This document shows, piece after piece, positions 1 to 5,262 of a stretch of DNA of 7,543 bases. The notes below the pieces were generated by a model. It saw only the letters and a program-made list of their open reading frames with translations. It was not told the DNA's origin and made no database searches. The stretch comes from an uncultured Prevotella sp. (GTDB taxonomy: Bacteria; Bacteroidota; Bacteroidia; Bacteroidales; Bacteroidaceae). The position numbers and the translations under genes were made by a program. The stretch covers positions 1 through 7,543 of the forward strand of contig URLQ01000136.1 in NCBI GenBank assembly GCA_900548745.1. The letters are read 5' to 3'. The stretch's first letter is position 1, and each line of letters starts with the position of its first letter.

Positions 1-1083
1 TGCGCTCCTCGCGGTCGAGAGTCAGGATAACTGCCTCTACCTCGTCGCCAACGTGCAGGAACTCCTGTGCTGAACGCAGGTGCTGGCTCCAGCTCATCTC
101 TGAAACGTGGATCAGTCCCTCTACGCCAGGTGCAATCTCAACGAATGCGCCGTAGTCAGCGATAACAACAACCTTACCCTTAACGTGGTCGCCAACCTTG
201 AGGTCTGGATCGAGTGCATCCCATGGGTGAGGAGTGAGCTGCTTCAGACCGAGAGCGATACGCTTCTTCTCGTCGTCGAATTCGAGGATAACAACGTTAA
301 TCTTCTCGTCGAGAGCAACAACCTCGTGTGGATCGCTTACGCGGCCCAAGAGAGGTCTGTGATGTGGATGAGTCCGTCAACACCGCCGAGGTCAACGAAT
401 ACACCGTAAGAAGTGATGTTCTTAACGGTACCTTCGAGGATCTGACCCTTCTCGAGCTTGCTGATGATCTCTTTCTTCTGTGCTTCCAACTCAGCCTCGA
501 TGAGAGCCTTGTGAGAAACAACAACGTTACGGAACTCCTGGTTGATCTTAACAACCTTGAACTCCATAGTCTTTCCTACGAATACGTCGTAGTCGCGTAT
601 TGGGTGAACGTCAATCTGACTTCCTGGCAAGAATGCCTCGATGCCGAATACGTCAACAATCATACCGCCCTTAGTGCGGCACTTGATGTAACCCTGGATA
701 ACTTCCTCGTTTTCCAGAGCTGCGTTAACACGCTCCCAGCTCTTGCTGAGGCGAGCCTTCTTGTGAGAAAGAAGAAGCTGACCCTTCTTGTCCTCCTGGT
801 TCTCAACGTAAACCTCTACAACATCACCTACCTTGAGGTCTGGGTTGTAGCGGAATTCGCTTGCCGGGATAATACCGTCGCTCTTGTAACCGATGTTTAC
901 GATAACCTCTTTCTTGTCAACAGAGATAACGGTACCGTCAACAACCTGGTGCTCGCTTACCTTGTTCAGAGTTTCGTCGTAGGCTTTCTGAAGCTCTTCT
1001 GCGCTTACAGCTGCCTTGCTTCCGTTCTCAAACTCATCCCAATTGAAGTCTGCCAACGGCTGTACGTTCTTAAAATCTGCCAT
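1..1083 (-). CDS. rpsA: 30S ribosomal protein S1, 5' part, partial at window edge and frameshifted
   Basis: Ribosomal protein S1 binds mRNA on the 30S subunit through repeated S1 (OB-fold) domains and helps recruit it for translation. Reading from the ATG at 1083, domain 1 covers about residues 46-107, domain 2 about 126-187 and domain 3 starts near 204, with the motif YGVFVDLGGVDGLIHITDLS. After Trp246 the frame goes Ala-Ala-stop (stop at 337-339). Adding one base to the C run at 345-347 restores GRVSDPHEVVALDEKINVVI, the rest of domain 3, and a fourth domain (YGAFVEIAPGVEGLIHVSEM) that stays open to position 2. The restored product is 361 residues here, of roughly 590-600 usual for Bacteroidota S1; the remainder lies off the left edge. 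S1 is expected to be essential, so a sequencing or assembly error is likelier than a true pseudogene. The family call is secure; the status of the frameshift is not. Confidence 0.95.
345..347 (-). other. Apparent single-base deletion in rpsA
   Basis: The minus strand reads TCT TGG GCC GCG TAA, where the S1 family expects TCT TGG GGC CGC GTA (Ser-Trp-Gly-Arg-Val). One missing G (a C on the plus strand, run 345-347) explains it. On both sides the translation is intact S1 sequence, so this is one clean indel rather than gene decay. Confidence 0.88.
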
Positions 1084-1112
1084 AAAATTAATAAATGTTT
1101 TGTTTTAAATTA

Positions 1113-1129
1113 ATAAAGTTAGACTTTAT
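1113..1129 (-). promoter_or_regulatory. Small hairpin in the rpsA leader
   Basis: ATAAAGT and ACTTTAT form a perfect 7-bp inverted repeat around a 3-nt loop, inside the predicted rpsA 5' leader and 30 nt upstream of the start codon. Ribosomal protein leaders often carry autoregulatory structures, but this stem has only one G-C pair and is weak. A regulatory role is inference only. Confidence 0.25.
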
Positions 1130-1149
1130 GTGAATTAATAAATCGCGTG

Positions 1150-1157
1150 CAAAGGTA
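1150..1157 (-). promoter_or_regulatory. Putative rpsA promoter, -7 element TACCTTTG
   Basis: The minus strand reads TACCTTTG, a match to the Bacteroidota -7 consensus TAnnTTTG, followed by CA. Transcription would begin a few bases downstream, near 1143-1146, leaving a leader of about 60 nt. I see no clear TTTG-type -33 element at the usual spacing; that part is AT-rich and holds a palindrome at 1184-1195. Confidence 0.55.
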
Positions 1158-1183
1158 CTACTTATTTATGATATGTATGTTTT

Positions 1184-1195
1184 TAAACATGTTTA
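1184..1195. repeat. 12-bp perfect palindrome upstream of rpsA
   Basis: TAAACATGTTTA is its own reverse complement. It lies 27 bp upstream of the putative rpsA -7 element, close to where a -33 region or an operator would sit. The region is AT-rich and such palindromes arise by chance, so it is only a candidate binding site. Confidence 0.25.
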
Positions 1196-1238
1196 TAGCT
1201 TGGTAAAAATGTAATATTTAATTTTTTTTAACCACCAA

Positions 1239-1255
1239 AGACCATTTAAAGGTCT
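1239..1255 (-). terminator. Weak hairpin at the end of the small membrane protein gene
   Basis: AGACC and GGTCT form a 5-bp stem around a 7-nt AT loop and overlap the stop codon at 1246-1248. No T-tract follows on the minus strand (the sequence becomes A-rich), so this is at best a weak terminator. Read-through into rpsA is possible. Confidence 0.2.
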
Positions 1256-1455
1256 GATTTCCTTTTGATTTGCACGATTATCAGGGTTATTCCGATAAAA
1301 GTCATGGTCAAAGCCGCCCATAGCGGAATGTTGTTGTTCAGTCCGCAGATGTAATGGATAGTAAGTATAATTACTTCAAGTATGAGCATGACTACGCCAA
1401 CTGCGGCAAGGTTCATGTTGCCTGTCTTGTGTATAGCTTTTTGTAAAAGATTCAT
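1246..1455 (-). CDS. Small two-helix membrane protein, unknown function
   Basis: A 69-residue protein I do not recognise. It has a short basic N-terminus (MNLLQKAIHKTGNMN), a first hydrophobic segment at about residues 16-38, a polar turn (GLNNN), a second hydrophobic segment at about 44-62, and a basic tail (KRKSDL). This suggests a two-pass inner-membrane protein with both ends in the cytoplasm by the positive-inside rule. The case for a real gene is good: AAAGGA lies just upstream of the ATG and a TATATTTG -7 element sits 21 bp upstream. It follows the permease in the same direction after a 75-bp gap, so it may be co-transcribed as well as having its own promoter. Nothing in the sequence shows a partner or substrate. 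Confidence 0.7.
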   Translation of the reverse strand: MNLLQKAIHKTGNMNLAAVGVVMLILEVIILTIHYICGLNNNIPLWAALTMTFIGITLIIVQIKRKSDL

Positions 1456-1467
1456 AGTCCTTTTTCT

Positions 1468-1479
1468 TTTGCATGCAAA
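1468..1479. repeat. 12-bp perfect palindrome overlapping a -7 element
   Basis: TTTGCATGCAAA is a perfect palindrome covering the 3' end of the TATATTTG element and the probable transcription start. Its position would suit a repressor site, but part of the symmetry follows from the common TTTGCA extension of promoters in this window. Confidence 0.25.
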
Positions 1480-1483
1480 TATA
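1476..1483 (-). promoter_or_regulatory. Putative promoter of the small membrane protein gene, -7 element TATATTTG
   Basis: The minus strand reads TATATTTG, matching TAnnTTTG, followed by CA. The predicted transcript starts near 1471, giving a leader of about 15 nt that contains the AAAGGA ribosome-binding sequence. No good -33 element is visible. A 12-bp palindrome, TTTGCATGCAAA (1468-1479), overlaps the -7 element. Confidence 0.5.
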
Positions 1484-1530
1484 TATATAAATAATGTATT
1501 AGGATAATTATTGTCTGTTTTTCCCTCTTT

Positions 1531-3384
1531 TTATAACGGGAAAAGTAGTGGTAGCACAATAATCATTACAAATCCCATGATGATCTGCAGGGGTAGTCCT
1601 ACCTTTATGTAGTCCATGAAGGAGTATCTGCCGGCTTGCATTACAAGAGCGTTTGGTGGTGTGGAGAAAGGTGAGGCGAAACACATGCTTGCGCCGAGTG
1701 TTACGGCAAAGAGGTATGCGTATGGGCTGACGCCAAGTTCCGTGGCGCTCGACAAGGCTATCGGCGCCATTAGTACGGCGGTTGCCGTGTTACTGATGAA
1801 CATGGTCAGCAGGGATGTAGTGAAATAAATGCCACCCAACAGTATTACGGGACCATAAGCGCCAAGTGTGTTTACGAGAGTGTGAGACAAGAGGGATGAG
1901 GCTCCTGTCTTTTCAAGGGCTATCGACATGGGCATCATCGCTCCGATGAGAACGATACTTTCCCAGTTGATGGTCTTGTAGGCGGCATCCACATTACGGA
2001 AGCATCCGCATATTACCATCAATACGGCAGCAAGCATTATTGCCGTGACGGGTGCGATAGGGATAAAGTCGAAGACCATGGCGGCAACCATAGCCGTCAT
2101 TATTATAGCGGCAACGGGGGCTTTGTATGTAAGCGTCACTTTTGCCGCTTCGTCAAGTGGCTGTCCGAGCACGACCCAGTCGTCCTCTTCGTTGTTCAGT
2201 CTGGCGATATTGTCCCATGAACTCTGCACAAGAAGGATGTCGCCGGGAGTAAGTCTTACGTCAGCCAATCCGTCGCGGATATAATCTCCTTTCCTTCGTA
2301 TGGCGATAACGTTGATATGGTATTTAGCCCTGAGGGCGGTATTGCGGATAGGTCTGCCCGTGAGACGTGAATTGGGCAGCAGCAGGAGTTCCGCCATGCC
2401 GATGTCGTAGAATTCGAGAATGTCGGCATTATCGTCATCCTTGTTTATTGGAGTAAGAGAGAGTATGTATTCGTTGGCGAACCTTTCAGCATCTGCCTTT
2501 TCGCCAGATACGTATATAATATCGTTTTCCTTGAATATCGTTTCTGCCCCTACGGTTGTCTGGCTTATGTTTCTCAGCAGTTTGCCATGTACGGTTTCTT
2601 CCGTTCTTTTTTCCATGACAGACAGTTTGTACCTGTTGTATAGATCGAGGTCTGCCATCTTATGGCCGATTAGTCTGGAGCCGCTTGGTATTATAAGCCT
2701 GTGGAGCTTGTCGGTAAGCCGATATTCGTTTACGAGTTCAGGTAGCGTCTTGCCGCTTTTGCCTACCGTTTTGTCTTCTGCCGTTTCCTTTGAAAGGAAG
2801 TATTTGCTGAGAGGCAGCAGAATGGCTATTCCGACTAGTATGCATATTACGCCGACAGGCAGGAACGAGAAGAATGACAAGGCAGGATAGCCGGCTTCGA
2901 TAAGAGTTTCTTGTATGACAAGGTTGGGTGGCGTACCGATAAGAGTAAGCATTCCTCCGAGGCTGCTTGCAAAGGCAAGTGGCATGAGCAGCTCCCGGGA
3001 GTTGCTTTGTGTGGCGGCAGCCAGACTGACCACGATGGGCAGCATCAGGGCAACCGTGCCGGTATTGCTTACGAATGCGCCGATGACAGCCGTGACGAGC
3101 ATTACCATCAGGAAGAGTGTGAGCTTGTTGTTTCCGGCAAATTTCATTATCTTGCTGCTTATCATCTTTGCAAGTCCCGTCTGCAGAATACCTCCTCCGA
3201 CGACAAACAGACCGACCATCATTATCAAGACCGGGTTTGAAAAGCCTGCCAGGGCTTCGGCAGGTGTAAGGATGTTGAATAGGAGCAGGGATATAAGCGC
3301 ACATAATGCCACGACGTCGGAGCGCATTTTGCCAATAGCAAAAAATATAGCGGAAATGGCCAAGATGATAATGGTTATAATCAT
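1531..3384 (-). CDS. SLC13/DASS-family permease with two RCK_C (TrkA-C) domains
   Basis: A 617-residue inner-membrane transporter of the divalent anion:Na+ symporter group, whose members carry dicarboxylates, sulfate or related anions. It has two membrane halves, about residues 1-200 and 420-617. Each half carries the family Ser-Asn-Thr signature: SNTGTVALMLP (106-116) and SNTATAVLMAP (531-541), each followed by a Pro-Pro-Asn motif, IGTPPNLVI (149-157) and STPPNALVM (574-582). In known structures the SNT motifs line the Na+ and substrate sites. Between the halves lie two cytoplasmic RCK_C domains, about 218-308 and 325-400; such domains often bind nucleotides or ions and gate transporters. 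Length and order match the usual permease-RCK_C-RCK_C-permease layout of about 590-620 residues. The start at 3384 gives a first helix directly. Substrate cannot be told from sequence: sulfate and dicarboxylates are both possible. It is divergent from the dehydrogenase gene, with a good promoter upstream. Confidence 0.92.
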   Translation of the reverse strand: MIITIIILAISAIFFAIGKMRSDVVALCALISLLLFNILTPAEALAGFSNPVLIMMVGLFVVGGGILQTGLAKMISSKIMKFAGNNKLTLFLMVMLVTAVIGAFVSNTGTVALMLPIVVSLAAATQSNSRELLMPLAFASSLGGMLTLIGTPPNLVIQETLIEAGYPALSFFSFLPVGVICILVGIAILLPLSKYFLSKETAEDKTVGKSGKTLPELVNEYRLTDKLHRLIIPSGSRLIGHKMADLDLYNRYKLSVMEKRTEETVHGKLLRNISQTTVGAETIFKENDIIYVSGEKADAERFANEYILSLTPINKDDDNADILEFYDIGMAELLLLPNSRLTGRPIRNTALRAKYHINVIAIRRKGDYIRDGLADVRLTPGDILLVQSSWDNIARLNNEEDDWVVLGQPLDEAAKVTLTYKAPVAAIIMTAMVAAMVFDFIPIAPVTAIMLAAVLMVICGCFRNVDAAYKTINWESIVLIGAMMPMSIALEKTGASSLLSHTLVNTLGAYGPVILLGGIYFTTSLLTMFISNTATAVLMAPIALSSATELGVSPYAYLFAVTLGASMCFASPFSTPPNALVMQAGRYSFMDYIKVGLPLQIIMGFVMIIVLPLLFPL

Positions 3385-3427
3385 ATTTATAATGGTCTTT
3401 TATTGTTATTCCTTAGCGTTCGTTCTG

Positions 3428-3458
3428 CAAAGTTAGCGAATTAAGAAGCATTTCGCAA
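3428..3458 (-). promoter_or_regulatory. Promoter of the permease gene (TAACTTTG -7, TTG -33)
   Basis: The minus strand has TAACTTTG at 3428-3435 (consensus TAnnTTTG) and TTG at 3456-3458, separated by 20 bp, which matches the Bacteroidota -33/-7 spacing. Transcription would begin near 3423, giving a leader of about 38 nt with no Shine-Dalgarno sequence. Confidence 0.65.
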
Positions 3459-3538
3459 CTATCATTTGTGGCTTTTACTAAGTTTTAACGAATTTAGTTG
3501 CAAATAGGTTACAAAGATGCTAATTTTACATTTTAGGG

Positions 3539-3568
3539 TTTGCCGTAACGATAAAATGATTAACTTTG
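3539..3568 (+). promoter_or_regulatory. Promoter of the dehydrogenase-UPF0126 operon (TTTG -33, TAACTTTG -7)
   Basis: TTTG at 3539-3542 and TAACTTTG at 3561-3568 are separated by 18 bp, close to the usual 19-21. The -7 element plus GCA decides the start of the following gene: an in-frame TTG at 3566 lies inside the promoter, so translation must begin at the ATG at 3593. The leader is about 20 nt with only a weak AGAAG before the ATG. Confidence 0.65.
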
Positions 3569-3592
3569 CAAATTGATAAATATATAAAGAAG

Positions 3593-4546
3593 ATGAAAAT
3601 AGTAGTTTTAGATGGTTACGGATTGAATCCTGGCGATTTGTCATGGGATTCGTTGAAGGAGCTTGGCGAACTCGTGGTATATGACCGTACCGCTCCTGAA
3701 GATGTTTTGAAAAGAGCTGCGGATGCAGAAGTCATACTTACCAATAAGGTTGTTGTCTCGGCAGATATAATAAAAGAGTTGCCAAATCTGAAATATGTAG
3801 GAGTGTTGGCAACCGGATATAATGTTGTTGATGTAGAGGCGGCACGTGAGCTTGGCGTCGTGGTAACGAATATTCCGGCATACAGCACGGATAGTGTCGT
3901 GCAGATGACCTTTGCCCATATTCTGAACATCACGAATCGTGTGGCGCATTATGCGAGAGAGAACAGGGAAGGAAAGTGGAGCGGTAACAAGGATTTCTGC
4001 TATTGGGATACTCCGCTGCCTGAATTGTCTGGTCTGACACTTGGTATCGTGGGACTTGGAAATATAGGAATGAAGGTGGCACGCATAGCAAGGATGTTCG
4101 GAATGGAAGTATATGCCGCCACGAGCAAGGACTCTTCTTCTTTGCCGGAGGGTATACAGAAGACTACATTCAAGGGGCTGCTCGGCGTTTGCGACATCCT
4201 TTCTCTCCATTGTCCGTTGACTCCGGCTACGAAGGAACTTGTCAATAAGGAAACGATAGGTATGATGAGACGCGGTTCTGTAGTTATCAATACCGGCAGG
4301 GGGCCTCTTGTAAACGAGTATGATGTTGCAGAAGCCTTGAAGAGCGGACAGCTTTCGGCTTATGGTGCCGACGTGCTTTGCCAGGAGCCGCCGACGGCAG
4401 ACAACCCGTTGCTGAAGCTGCCTAATGCTTTCGTTACTCCACATGTGGCATGGGCAACCCTTGATGCACGCAAGAGGCTGATGGATATCTGCGTGGGAAA
4501 TGTGAAGGCGTTTATGGAAGGTAAACCGGTAAATGTGGTTAGTTGA
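3593..4546 (+). CDS. D-2-hydroxyacid dehydrogenase, glycerate dehydrogenase/hydroxypyruvate reductase type
   Basis: A 317-residue cytoplasmic NAD(P)H-dependent dehydrogenase, expected to reduce 2-oxoacids such as hydroxypyruvate or glyoxylate to D-glycerate or glycolate. The N-terminal substrate domain includes LKYVGVLATGYNVVDVEAA (67-85). The Rossmann domain follows with GLGNIG at 154-159. The catalytic triad is visible: Arg236 in INTGRGPLV, Glu265 in QEPP and His284 in TPHVAWAT. The Trp after the catalytic His (HVAW) is frequent in proteins annotated as glycerate dehydrogenase, whereas phosphoglycerate dehydrogenases commonly have HxGA and carry extra C-terminal domains missing here. The start at 3593 is chosen because an earlier in-frame TTG lies within the promoter. 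The stop TGA overlaps the ATG of the next gene by one base. The family is certain; the substrate is inferred. Confidence 0.92.
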   Translation: MKIVVLDGYGLNPGDLSWDSLKELGELVVYDRTAPEDVLKRAADAEVILTNKVVVSADIIKELPNLKYVGVLATGYNVVDVEAARELGVVVTNIPAYSTDSVVQMTFAHILNITNRVAHYARENREGKWSGNKDFCYWDTPLPELSGLTLGIVGLGNIGMKVARIARMFGMEVYAATSKDSSSLPEGIQKTTFKGLLGVCDILSLHCPLTPATKELVNKETIGMMRRGSVVINTGRGPLVNEYDVAEALKSGQLSAYGADVLCQEPPTADNPLLKLPNAFVTPHVAWATLDARKRLMDICVGNVKAFMEGKPVNVVS

Positions 4547-5166
4547 TGTTCTCGTTACAATTTGTTATAGAATTTCTCGGTACTTTTGCATTCGCCATTT
4601 CCGGCATACGGTCGGCATCTTCAAAAAACTTTGACTGGTTTGGAGGATATGTCGTCGGACTCGCTACGGCTATTGGCGGAGGAACGATACGTGACGTGAT
4701 GCTCGGACAGGTACCTTTCTGGATGACGAACTCGATATACCTTATATGTACAGGAGCAGCCCTCTTGACTTTTGTAATGCTGAAGAAGCTGTTTACGAGA
4801 TTAAGTAAGACGTGGGCTCTCTTCGATACTCTTGGTCTGGCGTTGTTTACGATTGCCGGAATCCAAAAGACCCTTGAGGCAGGCTTTCCCTTCTGGGTGG
4901 CGATAATCATGGGTTGCATAACGGGTGCTGCCGGAGGTGTGATGCGTGATGTTTTTGTAAACGAGACGCCTTTGATCTTCCGCAAGGAGATTTATGCTAT
5001 AGCTTGCATTATCGGAGGTATTGTCTATCAATTGTGCTGTATGTTGAATCTGAGTGTGGAGGTGGCTGTCGTTTCCACATTTGTTACGGTCGTTGTTGTC
5101 CGTTTGCTTGCCGTCAAATACAGTATCTCGCTTCCTGTTCTGAAGGATCCTGATTTATGGAAATAA
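4546..5166 (+). CDS. TRIC/UPF0126-family membrane protein
   Basis: A 206-residue, roughly seven-helix inner-membrane protein made of two related halves of about 85 residues. The first half has GTFAFAISGIRSASSKNFDW then GGGTIRDVMLGQ (44-55). The second has ALFTIAGIQKTLEAGFPFW (99-117) then GAAGGVMRDVFVNETP (127-142). The paired Gly-rich/Arg-Asp motifs are the mark of the UPF0126/TRIC family. Animal members are trimeric cation channels; for bacterial members genetic data have suggested glycine transport, so the solute is uncertain. The ATG at 4546 is the start: it shares its A with the TGA of the dehydrogenase gene (TGATG), so translation is probably coupled. A TTG one codon earlier (4543) is less likely. 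A strong terminator follows four bases after the stop. Confidence 0.9.
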   Translation: MFSLQFVIEFLGTFAFAISGIRSASSKNFDWFGGYVVGLATAIGGGTIRDVMLGQVPFWMTNSIYLICTGAALLTFVMLKKLFTRLSKTWALFDTLGLALFTIAGIQKTLEAGFPFWVAIIMGCITGAAGGVMRDVFVNETPLIFRKEIYAIACIIGGIVYQLCCMLNLSVEVAVVSTFVTVVVVRLLAVKYSISLPVLKDPDLWK

Positions 5167-5169
5167 AAA

Positions 5170-5212
5170 AATTGCTTTCTCGTCTCTTGCGGGAAAGCAA
5201 TTCTTTTATTTA
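5170..5212. terminator. Bidirectional Rho-independent terminator between convergent genes
   Basis: AATTGCTTTC (5170-5179) pairs with GAAAGCAATT (5193-5202); a G-U and a C-G pair extend the stem to about 12 bp around a 9-nt loop. On the plus strand it is followed by TTCTTTTATTT, ending the dehydrogenase-UPF0126 operon. On the minus strand it is followed by a T run (the A run at 5164-5171), so it can also end the helicase transcript, whose stop lies about 60 bp away. Confidence 0.85.
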
Positions 5213-5230
5213 TAAGCAATTCTTTTATTT
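5195..5230. repeat. Tandem duplication of the terminator 3' arm and U-tract
   Basis: The 17-base AAGCAATTCTTTTATTT occurs twice, at 5195-5211 and 5214-5230, with a 19-bp period. Each copy contains the 8-base arm AAGCAATT, which can pair with the left terminator arm, plus the T-rich tail. The second copy offers an alternative pairing with a larger loop and a second U-tract. Confidence 0.85.
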
Positions 5231-5262
5231 GTAAATGAACTAATGACCGTTTCCTGTTTTAT

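Larger units (their letters stand above)
3426..3570. repeat. 10-bp inverted repeat formed by two divergent promoters
   Basis: TGCAAAGTTA (3426-3435) and TAACTTTGCA (3561-3570) are exact reverse complements. Each arm is the -7 element, with its GCA extension, of one of the divergent genes. The two promoters are therefore identical over ten bases, and the start regions lie about 150 bp apart. Confidence 0.6.

Noticed and set aside
337..350. Programmed -1 frameshifting as an explanation for the rpsA break
   Set aside because: A -1 shift would restore the frame, but TCT TGG GCC contains no X XXY YYZ slippery heptamer, I see no obvious downstream stimulatory structure, and programmed shifting is not known for S1.
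328..1113. Long open frame of 261 codons on the plus strand, antisense to rpsA
   Set aside because: It mirrors the S1 coding sequence. Highly expressed genes avoid TTA, CTA and TCA codons, which leaves the opposite strand free of stops. Its translation resembles no known family and it has no promoter or ribosome-binding site.
1517..1543. Inverted repeat TTTTCCC/GGGAAAA at the end of the permease gene as a terminator
   Set aside because: The 7-bp stem has a 12-nt loop and overlaps the stop codon, and no T-tract follows on the minus strand, so it does not look like a Rho-independent terminator.
2738..3304. A 188-codon open frame inside the permease gene, same strand but another frame
   Set aside because: The translation is rich in Arg, His, Cys and Pro with no domain-like pattern, as expected for an out-of-frame reading, and the permease frame is intact across it.
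3566..3592. Upstream TTG start for the dehydrogenase, adding nine residues
   Set aside because: The TTG lies within the TAACTTTG -7 element, upstream of the expected transcription start, and family members begin at MKIVVLDG-like sequence.
3641..4444. A 267-codon open frame antisense to the dehydrogenase
   Set aside because: It covers a gene with intact catalytic residues, its translation has no recognisable motifs, and no minus-strand promoter precedes it.
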